NCBI GenBank assembly: GCA_902728285.1
Contig: CACVBU010000545.1
Span: forward strand, 248,001-312,000
Direction of reading: 5' to 3'
Length of the DNA stretch: 64,000 nucleotides
DNA from: Clytia hemisphaerica
Taxonomy: Eukaryota > Cnidaria > Hydrozoa > Leptothecata > Clytiidae
Part shown: positions 48,401 to 50,734 of the stretch, piece after piece
How positions within the stretch are numbered: the stretch's first letter is position 1
Layout: each line of letters starts with the position of its first letter
Program-made: the position numbers and the translations under genes
Notes under the pieces: generated by a model
What the model was told of the DNA's origin: nothing
Seen by the model: only the letters and a program-made list of their open reading frames with translations
Database searches by the model: none

Positions 48401-50435
48401 AAATTTTGATAGGAAAACCCCTACAAAACCCCCCTCTATCCTTTACAATCCAGTATCTCGGGAATGAAACCCCTTTAAAATTAAGGCAGATAGCTGTTTA
48501 AATCGAAAGACTTTCCTAAGTTCTGCGATCTTTTGTTCCAATTAAATTGCATAACTGACAAAAAACCTAGCTAATTTTTCAACTAAAAACAAAAAAAACA
48601 AAATGTTGACTTTAGTATTTCGGAAACTTAACTGACAATATTGATGTTGAATCTTACCTCATTATAGATTTCCAAGTAGGATGCTCTAATGAGAAATTCA
48701 CGATTTTCACACTAAAATAAAAATAAGATAACTTTTAAATCACTGCTACATTTGAAATATTAGGATATTTTTTGTTGTTGTTAGGAATGTTAATGAGATG
48801 GCGGGTAGCCAGGGTTTTTGTCTTTGATGGGTTATAGAAGATACAGAGTTTGTGTCCGGCTTCTCCACACCTGAAAAGTCATTTTAGTTTCGCTGATAGG
48901 TAAAAAAAGTAATGCAATTTTGATTCCCCTTGGTTTTGACTGACAGAGGCTTATTTCTTAAAAAGGAGACAAATAATTACATTATTTTCATGATCATGGA
49001 AATCCTAACAATTATTGATACCTTGTGAATATTATGAAAGAGATCTTTCAGGGCTCTTGGTATGATTCCTTCGTCACCAGGATCCCCCATGATGGTATGG
49101 GTCTTCCCTGAAGCTGTTTGCCCATAAGCCAATAGTGTCCCTACAAATATTAATGAAGCAATATAAAGTTGTATGTGCACTGTTTAATTTAATTCATACT
49201 TTACAATTTACAGGTGTATATGACATATCACTTGTCCTATTATTTTGTATTCAATATTTCTTTGTATGGAAAGATGTTTTTTAACTTTTTTTACTTTTGA
49301 AGCTTTTTGCAATGAAAATTATCAAAAACAAAACACTAGATGCAAAATAAACAATCAATATTTCTTTGTATGGAAAGATGTTTTTCTGCCTTTTTTGAAG
49401 CTTTTTGCAATGAAAATTATCAAACACAAAACACTAGATGCAAAATAAACAAAACCTAATCCTGGTCACAAAGTTTGCAGTTTTCAAATTTACTTTCTTT
49501 GAGAAAGAAGAATCTGTGCAATTGATATGTTTGAAACAGTGCAGAACAAGTTCTATGAATATATCATACCATGAAAACCAGCCACTACATATTCCACGAT
49601 TGGACTACCAAGTGTTTCATAAATCTGCTCAGTTGATATAGCTTCTCCAAATACTTTATCTGAATGGAGAACGTAAACACAATCAAGGCATTTAAGAATA
49701 GGAATTTAGTTTATGTATCAATGTTTTAATGACTGATTCTAGAAAGACATTCAGAGATAATAAGATATCTTACCAAATTGATAAGAGATAGCTGGTTTAT
49801 CATTTGCTGTACTGAAAATTCTATTTTCATTGGTTTTCATCACAATCTTTTTGTGGCTTTCAAGTTCCCTAAAAGAAATTTAACGATATACTACTTTTGT
49901 AAAAAGTATATAGTACCTTAGTCCTTGGAAGAAATTTTGGCGGAAAGAAATTTATAGGTCATTCGCCAAAATAAATTCTCGCCAAATTTAATTTTCTTTC
50001 AATTTAGTCTCTATTTCTCCTGAAAAGCCTTTATTTCCTCTTTTTTCAGCTAAAATATTAAACAAAAATGGGTTGTTCGCCAAAAGTAATTCTCACCAAA
50101 TTTGGAGATTTTATTAAATCGCCAAAATAAATTCCGCCAAATTGCACCAAAATTGGCGAATGGGCTCTTTCTCCAAAATTTCTTAATTTCTTTCCCTTAA
50201 GGTATACCAGGGTATACAGAAAAACTAGTAAAATACCTGAATTGTAACAGGCACCAAAACTAAAGAAAGAATTCTTTGGATTTTTTTCATTTAAAATTAC
50301 ATTATGCTATTTTTTTTTTGTCAGTTGTAAGTTTTTATAAAGAAAAATATTTTAGGAAACTCACCTTTTGATACATGGACGAACACGTATACCAACTTGA
50401 ATGTTAGTTTTTTCATCTTTCCTTGCATCTGCCAT
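307..50435 (-). CDS. CENPE: CENP-E-like kinesin-7 heavy chain, 43 exons traced, 3' end outside the window
   Basis: This is a plus-end-directed, kinetochore-type kinesin by family. I joined 43 exons by GT-AG sites and reading phase; they give about 2,135 codons without an in-frame stop. The motor domain occupies about residues 1-347: P-loop GQTASGKT at 92-99, SYLEIYNE at 136-143, switch I SSRSH at 207-211, switch II DLAGSE at about 245-250, and a distal [17 protein letters not shown] motif. A neck region follows, then a charged segment with a TWCPG motif like that near the CENP-E neck, then about 1,600 residues of coiled coil rich in E, K, Q and L. Vertebrate CENP-E is about 2,700 residues, so the C-terminal kinetochore/tail region is probably left of base 1. 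The start is the first ATG before the conserved '[11 protein letters not shown]' strand. Two opposite-strand genes lie in introns 5 and 20. A different long kinesin-7 is the main alternative. Confidence 0.9.
832..1035 (-). CDS. CENPE: kinesin exon 42 (coiled coil)
   Basis: It encodes [20 protein letters not shown] and a coiled coil with a mid-exon tryptophan ([14 protein letters not shown]). Acceptor tttcag, donor gtatga. Confidence 0.85.
1275..1421 (-). CDS. CENPE: kinesin exon 41 (coiled coil)
   Basis: It encodes [20 protein letters not shown] and on to KSKKEELK. Acceptor ttttag, donor gttggt. Confidence 0.85.
1816..2059 (-). CDS. CENPE: kinesin exon 40 (coiled coil)
   Basis: It encodes [20 protein letters not shown] and heptads, ending in NTSPLNN. 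Acceptor ctgttag, donor gtaagt. Confidence 0.87.
2410..2736 (-). CDS. CENPE: kinesin exon 39 (coiled coil, 109 codons)
   Basis: It encodes [20 protein letters not shown] and a long coiled coil with four cysteines, ending LNQVEQ. The donor is the strong site gtgagt. Confidence 0.9.
3110..3288 (-). CDS. CENPE: kinesin exon 38 (coiled coil; phase 1 to 0)
   Basis: It encodes [20 protein letters not shown] and on to TMTQMIQ. It returns the frame to phase 0. Confidence 0.85.
3677..3844 (-). CDS. CENPE: kinesin exon 37 (coiled coil)
   Basis: It encodes [20 protein letters not shown] and heptads to NLFSLQ. Acceptor ttgtag, donor gtaaaa. Confidence 0.85.
3900..4360. repeat. Diverged repeat, related fragments at 19440-19560 and 34838-35096
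   Basis: TACACAGATCCAGTATATACGG and TACACAGACCCGATATCTACGG-type blocks are shared with 19450. CGTGTGAGCGTGGTCTAAA near its right end resembles the MITE at 34838. Confidence 0.4.
4647..5680. mobile_element. Satellite-bearing TGGACCTACC element, copy 1
   Basis: It is bounded by TGGACCTACC and GGTAGGTCCA. It contains about 2.3 copies of a unit of about 320 bp (ATTTTGCATCATTGTGC, AATTTCCCCCAAAATACG) and a (GAAC)n run near 5600. The same borders occur at 23023-24206 with a different unit length. Confidence 0.75.
5716..5973 (-). CDS. CENPE: kinesin exon 36 (coiled coil, 86 codons)
   Basis: It encodes [20 protein letters not shown] and continues as coiled coil to EQSLKDKE. Acceptor ctgcag, donor gtcagt. 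Confidence 0.88.
6424..6591 (-). CDS. CENPE: kinesin exon 35 (cassette A6, diverged)
   Basis: It encodes [20 protein letters not shown] and then a helix unlike the A core. It ends the cassette array. Confidence 0.87.
6718..6885. mobile_element. pogo/Tigger-type MITE, copy a
   Basis: TACAATCAACTCTCTAATTC at the left and GATCGACTTAGAGAGAGGC at the right, with internal TTCGAATC blocks. Confidence 0.65.
6968..7150 (+). mobile_element. tRNA-derived SINE candidate
   Basis: TAGTACAGTGGTAGAGCG resembles a pol III A box and GTGGGTTCAACCCC a B box, about 45 bp apart as in tRNA genes. The acceptor arm does not pair well, and an unrelated tail with no gene follows. This fits a tRNA-head SINE better than a functional tRNA. 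Confidence 0.55.
7168..7293 (-). CDS. CENPE: kinesin exon 34 (cassette B6)
   Basis: It encodes [20 protein letters not shown] and a diverged B tail [14 protein letters not shown]. Acceptor ttccag, donor gtatat. Confidence 0.88.
7652..7816 (-). CDS. CENPE: kinesin exon 33 (cassette A5)
   Basis: It encodes [20 protein letters not shown] and the A core with ENQLEE, ending [11 protein letters not shown]. It has 55 codons. Confidence 0.9.
8014..8315. mobile_element. Probable 0.3-kb MITE
   Basis: GTGCCGTAGCCACCGGGG at the left and CCATGGTGGGGCC at the right form weak inverted ends around an AT-rich interior with a G11 tract. Confidence 0.4.
9471..10310. mobile_element. 840-bp TIR element
   Basis: TAGAGCGCGGTCACACCAAA at the left and inverted TTTGGTGTGACCGCACTCTTA at the right. 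The interior holds many AACATT/AATGTT motifs and near-palindromes (GTTAACATTTGAATGTTT). No coding was found. Confidence 0.7.
10628..11057. mobile_element. 430-bp MITE rich in TTTCGCG
   Basis: GCAGAAAGTTTCGCG at the left and CGCGAAAGTTTCTGC at the right. TTTCGCG/CGCGAAA occurs about a dozen times, so CpG is locally high in an AT-rich intron. Confidence 0.72.
11481..11606 (-). CDS. CENPE: kinesin exon 32 (cassette B5)
   Basis: It encodes [20 protein letters not shown] and the same B tail as exons 26 and 28. A 3.7-kb repeat-rich intron follows. Confidence 0.9.
12119..12289 (-). CDS. CENPE: kinesin exon 31 (cassette A4)
   Basis: It encodes [20 protein letters not shown] and the A core, ending in [11 protein letters not shown]. 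It has 57 codons. Confidence 0.9.
12810..12950. mobile_element. Short repeat copy related to 29173-29475
   Basis: It carries both ends of the longer inverted copy but lacks its centre. Confidence 0.65.
12951..13320. mobile_element. 370-bp MITE with GGGGGTACCT repeats
   Basis: ACATGGCATGAACCCC at the left and inverted CCCTGGTCCATGCCATGCC at the right. GGGGGTACCTA occurs at least five times inside. A C13 tract followed by G tracts lies near 12963-12992. Confidence 0.68.
13538..13666 (-). CDS. CENPE: kinesin exon 30 (cassette B4)
   Basis: It encodes [20 protein letters not shown] and [17 protein letters not shown]. This is the most diverged full-length B copy and is one codon longer than the others. 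Confidence 0.88.
13756..14011. mobile_element. 255-bp MITE
   Basis: TTAATCCGAATAAGCTCATC at the left and inverted GATGAGCTTATTCGG at the right. The arms pair for about 45 bp. Confidence 0.7.
14569..14739 (-). CDS. CENPE: kinesin exon 29 (cassette A3)
   Basis: It encodes [20 protein letters not shown] and the A core with SQTNQN in place of SKTNQN. It has 57 codons. Confidence 0.9.
15114..15239 (-). CDS. CENPE: kinesin exon 28 (cassette B3)
   Basis: It is nearly identical to exon 26 over all 42 codons. Acceptor tatcag, donor gtgtga. Confidence 0.9.
15501..15682. mobile_element. pogo/Tigger-type MITE, copy b
   Basis: TACAGTCAGCTCTCTGTAAT at the left and AATTAGAGAGAGAGTCAATTG at the right, with TTCGAA blocks between. 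It lies in a kinesin intron between exons 28 and 27. Confidence 0.7.
15927..16097 (-). CDS. CENPE: kinesin exon 27 (cassette A2)
   Basis: It encodes [20 protein letters not shown] and the A core. It has 57 codons and ends in an Asn/Ser/Thr-rich tail. Confidence 0.9.
16319..16444 (-). CDS. CENPE: kinesin exon 26 (cassette B2)
   Basis: It encodes [20 protein letters not shown] and the B tail [17 protein letters not shown]. It has the same predicted protein as exon 28, with about three nucleotide differences in 126. Confidence 0.9.
16471..16646. mobile_element. pogo/Tigger-type MITE, copy c
   Basis: TACAGTTCTCTCTTGC at the left and AAGAGTCTACTGTA at the right, with TTCGAATTACAGAGAG inside. Confidence 0.68.
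17046..17210 (-). CDS. CENPE: kinesin exon 25 (cassette A1)
   Basis: It encodes [20 protein letters not shown] and the shared A core [20 protein letters not shown]. It has 55 codons, phase 1-1. Confidence 0.88.
17534..17620 (-). CDS. CENPE: kinesin exon 24 (cassette B1, shortened)
   Basis: It encodes [20 protein letters not shown] ending IEIIANLL. It resembles the first two thirds of the B exons (29 codons instead of 42), so it looks like a diverged, shortened first B copy. Confidence 0.82.
   Translation of the reverse strand, partial: KNSLQKCSLNLMNNQYYCNRKSKSSRIC
17883..17996 (-). CDS. CENPE: kinesin exon 23 (coiled coil, 38 codons)
   Basis: It encodes [20 protein letters not shown] and a short Gly/Ser-containing end. 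Acceptor ccacag, donor gtaata. Confidence 0.83.
18831..19010 (-). CDS. CENPE: kinesin exon 22 (coiled coil, 60 codons)
   Basis: It encodes [20 protein letters not shown] followed by a heptad stretch to KLQELEK. Acceptor tattag, donor gtatat. Confidence 0.85.
19642..19869 (-). CDS. CENPE: kinesin exon 21 (coiled coil, 76 codons)
   Basis: It encodes [20 protein letters not shown] and a continuing coiled coil ending EEKEDLVAG. Acceptor cactag, donor gtatgc. Confidence 0.87.
20000..20766. other. Intron 20 sequence without recognised feature
   Basis: It is AT-rich. It includes a short GCATTAATTTTGG / GGCATCAATTTTGG repetition near 20470. No gene was found. Confidence 0.3.
20767..21054. mobile_element. 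MITE with CACTGACCTTTATATATCCC ends, copy 1
   Basis: The left arm CACTGACCTTTATATATCCC and the right arm, nearly its inverse, pair. The interior matches the copy at 37371. Confidence 0.75.
21729..21735 (+). promoter_or_regulatory. TATA box of the nested four-Cys peptide gene
   Basis: TATAAAA stands 68 bp before the ATG at 21803, leaving a leader of about 40-45 nt if transcription starts about 30 bp downstream. Inferred from position only. Confidence 0.45.
21803..24400 (+). CDS. Secreted four-cysteine peptide precursor, 3 exons, nested in kinesin intron 20
   Basis: Exons 21803-21884, 22803-22874 and 24321-24400 join in phase 1 to a 77-codon frame ending in TAA. Residues 1 to about 21 form a strong signal peptide (Lys-Ser start, Leu/Val core). 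Residues 22-51 are a short propeptide with a dibasic Arg-Arg at 49-50, a likely furin/prohormone convertase site. The C-terminal segment of about 25 residues carries all four non-signal cysteines at 55, 65, 74 and 76 (C-x9-C-x8-C-x-C), enough for two disulfides. This is the architecture of a secreted neuropeptide, antimicrobial peptide or venom-type peptide. I recognise no known family. A TATA box lies about 70 bp upstream and an AATAAA about 155 bp downstream. The gene runs antisense to, and wholly within, a kinesin intron. Confidence 0.72.
22151..22563. mobile_element. CATAGTGTCC-type MITE, copy 1
   Basis: ATAGTGTCC and GGACACTAT ends and C-rich interior tracts. It lies in intron 1 of the four-Cys peptide gene. 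Confidence 0.72.
23023..24206. mobile_element. Satellite-bearing TGGACCTACC element, copy 2
   Basis: It is bounded by TGGACCTACC and GGTAGGTCCA. It contains about two copies of a 490-bp unit (TTTCCGGCATTTTCAGCCGG, ATTTTGCATCAGTGTGC). It lies in intron 2 of the nested four-Cys peptide gene. Confidence 0.75.
24556..24561 (+). terminator. Candidate polyadenylation signal of the four-Cys peptide gene
   Basis: AATAAA about 155 nt after the stop codon, in an AT-rich 3' flank. Confidence 0.4.
24987..25389. mobile_element. CATAGTGTCC-type MITE, copy 2
   Basis: CATAGTGTCCTCCTGGGTTG at the left and a decayed CACTATG at the right. The interior is shared with the 36690 copy. Confidence 0.7.
25541..25609 (-). 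CDS. CENPE: kinesin exon 20 (coiled coil)
   Basis: It encodes [20 protein letters not shown] ending LQS. The acceptor follows a long T tract. It is phase 1-1 and is followed by a 5.7-kb intron holding a plus-strand peptide gene. Confidence 0.83.
26308..26641. mobile_element. pogo/Tigger-type MITE, copy d, with an internal palindromic insertion
   Basis: The ends are CAACTCTCTCTCTACC and AATTTGAGAGAGAGAGAAC. The segment at about 26446-26575 is a separate palindrome (CCATTGCAATGTCTTCCACG against its inverse) not found in other copies. Confidence 0.65.
26667..27560 (-). CDS. CENPE: kinesin exon 19 (largest exon, 298 codons of coiled coil)
   Basis: This 894-nt open exon starts at [20 protein letters not shown] and ends [10 protein letters not shown]. 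It has dense heptads and is rich in Glu, Gln, Lys and Leu, with no non-helical break longer than a few residues. Acceptor attcag, donor gtttga. Confidence 0.93.
27968..28036 (-). CDS. CENPE: kinesin exon 18 (coiled coil start)
   Basis: It encodes [20 protein letters not shown] ending EYK, with phase 1 at both ends. From here nearly every exon of the stalk is phase 1-1. Confidence 0.82.
28395..28600. mobile_element. Hairpin MITE of the AAGAACAT family
   Basis: Paired ATAAGAACATTTTAAG / TGTTCTTA-type blocks end in TTCTTATAAAAAAAAAACGT. Related fragments lie at 2938-3010, 7960-8000 and 11709-11830. Confidence 0.55.
29173..29475. mobile_element. Repeat copy, inverted relative to 12810-12950
   Basis: TTGGTCTATAGGCACTGCTA at one end and TTTTACGCTCGAAACGAAGG near the other both occur inverted at 12810-12950. 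This copy is longer (303 bp against 141 bp), so the other is internally deleted. Confidence 0.7.
29936..30143 (-). CDS. CENPE: kinesin exon 17 (charged linker with TWCPG, residues 422-491)
   Basis: It encodes [20 protein letters not shown] followed by a Ser/Lys-rich, non-coiled segment with a KKKKL cluster. The 'KxKRRxTWCxG' motif is shared with vertebrate CENP-E just after the neck and is the best sign that this is CENP-E rather than another kinesin-7. Acceptor caatag, donor gtttgt, phase 0 in and phase 1 out. Confidence 0.88.
30316..30322 (+). promoter_or_regulatory. TATA box in the left arm of the long-TIR element
   Basis: TATAAAA lies 128 bp upstream of the small frame. An inverted copy stands in the right arm near 32750, so the element carries outward-in promoters on both sides. 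Confidence 0.45.
30444..30671 (+). CDS. Small open frame inside the long-TIR element, downstream of a TATA box
   Basis: A 75-codon frame starts [20 protein letters not shown]. It has a hydrophobic Val/Ile stretch ([12 protein letters not shown]) and an acidic/polar C-terminal half ending DKYR. It extends past the repeated arm into unique sequence. TATAAAA lies at 30316-30322. No family was recognised. In the right arm the equivalent frame is not maintained, so function is doubtful. Confidence 0.35.
   Translation: MITQYKVSIQCTPQAMAIAVISVITVITPLRHNPDALAYAETNVPADELQDYKKLDGKIVYGLDIQANIIADKYR
30872..31136. mobile_element. Hairpin MITE, GGAACC family copy 1
   Basis: It starts ACACGTTTTTTTTTATAAGG and ends with the inverse. 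Paired AGTTCCTTAT / ATAAGGAACT blocks run through the element. Confidence 0.78.
31462..31752. mobile_element. Hairpin MITE, GGAACC family copy 2
   Basis: It has the same ends and internal blocks as the copies at 30872 and 40026, with a unique AT-rich insertion of about 60 bp in the middle. Confidence 0.78.
32998..33069 (-). CDS. CENPE: kinesin exon 16 (residues 398-421)
   Basis: The acceptor gatcttcag gives phase 0 and the segment [20 protein letters not shown] ending VIQE. In CENP-E a similar 'EKIxxLxxxLV' helix precedes the charged neck-distal region. Confidence 0.7.
33233..33268 (-). CDS. CENPE: kinesin exon 15 (12-codon microexon)
   Basis: It encodes [12 protein letters not shown] between acceptor cttttag and the strong donor gtaaga. 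An earlier GT at 33243 would break the phase with exon 16, so the later donor was chosen. Confidence 0.65.
33716..33757 (-). CDS. CENPE: kinesin exon 14 (14-codon small exon)
   Basis: It encodes [14 protein letters not shown] between acceptor tttttcag and donor gtagac. It is phase 0 on both sides and continues the neck coiled coil. Confidence 0.75.
33893..34080. repeat. Short tandem-like repeat AATCCAGGGTGGTC
   Basis: At least five copies of (A)ATCCAGGGTGGTC(C) or close variants are spaced 20-40 bp apart. Confidence 0.65.
34703..34774 (-). CDS. CENPE: kinesin exon 13 (neck coiled coil, residues 348-371)
   Basis: Acceptor gattcag leads into [20 protein letters not shown] and KIKE, a neck coiled coil like the one after CENP-E motors. 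The donor GAG|gttttc is weak, so the 3' boundary is the least certain in the motor-proximal part. Confidence 0.72.
34838..35096. mobile_element. 260-bp MITE
   Basis: AAGACCACGTTCACACGCTA at the left and inverted CGTGTGAACATGGTCT at the right. CGAAACGGAAC-type blocks lie inside both arms. Confidence 0.65.
35162..35297. mobile_element. 135-bp MITE
   Basis: TTAGTAGGGGGTAGCCAACC at the left and inverted GGTTGCCCTTCTCCTAA at the right, with AGGATC next to the inner side of each arm. Confidence 0.6.
35406..35453 (-). CDS. CENPE: kinesin exon 12 (end of motor, residues 332-347)
   Basis: This 16-codon, phase 0 exon encodes [16 protein letters not shown], the final alpha6/neck-linker segment 'FAxRAKxVxNxPxVNE' of kinesins. 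Confidence 0.95.
35903..36035 (-). CDS. CENPE: kinesin exon 11 (motor, residues 287-331)
   Basis: It encodes [20 protein letters not shown], then [15 protein letters not shown] and an EETVQTLK helix. The [17 protein letters not shown] motif is diagnostic for the kinesin motor. Confidence 0.97.
36239..36535. repeat. Imperfect inverted repeat
   Basis: CACAGATCTCTAAAGCCCGA at the left pairs with CGGGCTTTACAGATATCTGTG-like sequence at the right, with CTAGCCCTTCGGG blocks. Probable MITE. Confidence 0.6.
36690..37168. mobile_element. CATAGTGTCC-type MITE, copy 3
   Basis: CATAGTGTCC at the left and GGACACTATG at the right. The interior has many C/T tracts (TTCCCCCC) and is shared with copies at 22151 and 24987. 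Confidence 0.75.
37371..37639. mobile_element. MITE with CACTGACCTTTATATATCCC ends, copy 2
   Basis: The left end TATAGGCACTGACCTTTATA mirrors the right end TATAAAGGTCAGTGCTTATA. The interior (CCATCTTTGATCG..) matches the copy at 20767. Confidence 0.78.
37866..37950 (-). CDS. CENPE: kinesin exon 10 (motor, residues 259-287)
   Basis: It encodes [20 protein letters not shown] and IARLCEKT, the alpha4 'INxSLxxLGxVI' helix that contacts the microtubule. Acceptor atttcag, donor gttggt. Confidence 0.93.
38001..38128. mobile_element. 130-bp palindromic MITE
   Basis: AATAGACCTTATTGGATTTT at the left and its inverse at the right. The two halves pair along most of their length (CCCACAATG..CATTGTGGG core). 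Confidence 0.75.
38269..38320 (-). CDS. CENPE: kinesin exon 9 (switch II, residues 242-259)
   Basis: It encodes [17 protein letters not shown], with the switch II DLAGSE signature of kinesins. Acceptor tttttag, donor gtatat. Confidence 0.96.
38628..38702 (-). CDS. CENPE: kinesin exon 8 (motor, residues 217-241)
   Basis: This 25-codon, phase 0 exon encodes [20 protein letters not shown] ending YSAEL. It is the variable loop and strand between switch I and switch II. Confidence 0.88.
39022..39167. mobile_element. pogo/Tigger-type MITE, copy e
   Basis: It starts TACAGTTACTTCTCTCTG and ends ATTATAGAGAGTCTACTGTA. Internal TTCGAATTACAGA blocks match the copies at 6718, 15501, 16471 and 26308. The TA/CAG..CTG/TA borders fit pogo/Tigger elements. 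Confidence 0.65.
39175..39242 (-). CDS. CENPE: kinesin exon 7 (switch I, residues 194-216)
   Basis: It encodes [18 protein letters not shown] and VIFRL, the switch I NxRSSRSH motif that senses nucleotide state. The donor gtcagt follows CTT. A pogo/Tigger-type MITE ends only about 8 bp inside the downstream intron. Confidence 0.93.
39751..39901 (-). CDS. CENPE: kinesin exon 6 (motor, residues 144-194)
   Basis: It encodes [20 protein letters not shown] followed by [13 protein letters not shown] and a helix ending QLVKQGQ. This matches the region after the EIYNE strand in kinesin-7 motors. Acceptor tttttag, donor gtaatg. Confidence 0.93.
40026..40286. mobile_element. Hairpin MITE, GGAACC family copy 3
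   Basis: The ends ACACGTTTTTTTTTATAAGG and its inverse, with GAACTCC/GGAACT blocks through the interior, match the two copies at 30872 and 31462. Confidence 0.75.
40287..41622. other. Intron 5 sequence without recognised feature
   Basis: This is AT-rich sequence between the hairpin MITE and the nested gene's promoter. I see no open frame or repeat I can support. Confidence 0.3.
41623..41630 (+). promoter_or_regulatory. TATA box of the nested secreted-protein gene
   Basis: TATAAATA lies about 130 bp before the ATG at 41758, implying a 5' leader of about 100 nt. Positional inference. Confidence 0.4.
42104..43227. mobile_element. 1.1-kb TIR element in intron 1 of the nested secreted-protein gene
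   Basis: TTTTATGGTCGGCGAACAAG at the left matches inverted CTTGTTCGACGACCATAAAC at the right. The ends are diverged and no target duplication is clear. Confidence 0.55.
43228..44493. other. Intronic sequence with CACTGTAAGGGT repeats
   Basis: Several copies of (A)TGCACTGTAAGGGT occur between 43820 and 44100. C-rich tracts lie near 43720 and 44440. No coding was found. Confidence 0.4.
44494..45417. repeat. Foldback (inverted repeat) of about 0.9 kb in an intron of the nested secreted-protein gene
   Basis: Two arms of about 450-480 bp are centred on ACGATTTTAAAATCGT at 44965-44980 with essentially no spacer. Matching blocks include GTCAGGTAGAATT at the outer ends, AGAGATGAAATTTT, ATCTCGGGACCACGTGG and ATATCTCGCCAACGG. 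It has the form of a hairpin or head-to-head duplication. Confidence 0.85.
45525..45943. mobile_element. 420-bp MITE
   Basis: The left end CCTTATCGGGGAAAATAATG matches inverted TTTTTTCCCCCGATAAGG at the right. GTGACGAAATTTTTCCC-type blocks repeat inside. It lies upstream of exon 2 of the nested gene. Confidence 0.65.
46295..46297 (+). other. In-frame TGA inside the nested secreted-protein frame
   Basis: The codons before (GAC AGT) and after (ATT GAA GAA ATG) are in one frame and encode a continuous amphipathic helix, so this is a substitution-type stop and not a frameshift. Confidence 0.85.
47762..47767 (+). terminator. Polyadenylation signal of the nested secreted-protein gene
   Basis: AATAAA about 170 nt after the terminal stop codon, in an A/T-rich 3' untranslated stretch. 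Confidence 0.5.
48658..48711 (-). CDS. CENPE: kinesin exon 5 (motor, residues 126-143)
   Basis: This 18-codon exon, phase 0 at both ends, encodes [18 protein letters not shown], the conserved SYxEIYNE strand. It is followed by an intron of about 8.8 kb that contains a separate plus-strand gene. Confidence 0.95.
49022..49140 (-). CDS. CENPE: kinesin exon 4 (P-loop, residues 86-125)
   Basis: It encodes [19 protein letters not shown], the nucleotide-binding P-loop, followed by [16 protein letters not shown]. The 'GxIPRA' stretch is a kinesin family hallmark. Acceptor tttgtag, donor gtatca. Confidence 0.97.
49250..49449. repeat. Tandem duplication of about 100 bp in kinesin intron 3
   Basis: Two head-to-tail copies begin TCAATATTTCTTTGTATGG and end ACACTAGATGCAAAATAAAC, separated by a few bases. 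They are nearly identical, so recent. Confidence 0.8.
49570..49659 (-). CDS. CENPE: kinesin exon 3 (motor, residues 56-86)
   Basis: It encodes [20 protein letters not shown] and [11 protein letters not shown], equivalent to the 'VF...QxxVY' region leading into the P-loop of kinesins. Acceptor attcag, donor gtatga. Confidence 0.9.
49774..49868 (-). CDS. CENPE: kinesin exon 2 (motor, residues 24-56)
   Basis: Acceptor tttag and donor gtaaga flank an open segment encoding [19 protein letters not shown] and the following strand up to ISYQF. The phases 2 and 1 match the neighbouring exons. Confidence 0.87.
50365..50435 (-). CDS. CENPE: kinesin exon 1 (start codon, residues 1-24)
   Basis: ATG at 50435 begins [20 protein letters not shown], which contains the first beta strand of a kinesin motor. 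The donor is AG|gtgagt. The exon ends in phase 2. The ATG is preceded by an A-rich leader, and no upstream in-frame coding was seen. Confidence 0.88.
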
Positions 50436-50734
50436 TTTTTTGGAAGACTAAAGAAAGAGTGGACAGAGATTGTGATAAGTGTTAGAGGAGTGTCATATCT
50501 GTTTTGAAGCCCAAACTGTTGCAATTATTCTTCTACCTTCAGTGAGGGCTTAACTTTTAACTTTAACGATATTACGCCCGCAGCAGTGCGTGTTAAAATA
50601 TTTTGGTTTCGGTTTCGATTTCAAGCAAAGGTCTTAGCAACAAGATGCGTGTACATAACAACGTGGCTGGGTAGAAAGATCTAACATAGAATTCAAAAAA
50701 ATACTTATCATCCTATAGAGCACTATAAAAATAC
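50436..50734 (-). promoter_or_regulatory. Presumed kinesin 5' flank
   Basis: This is the 300 bp between the ATG and the first transposon. No TATA box is evident. A GC-richer patch (ACGCCCGCAGCAGTGCG) near 50575 is the only distinctive sequence. The transcription start cannot be placed. Confidence 0.25.
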
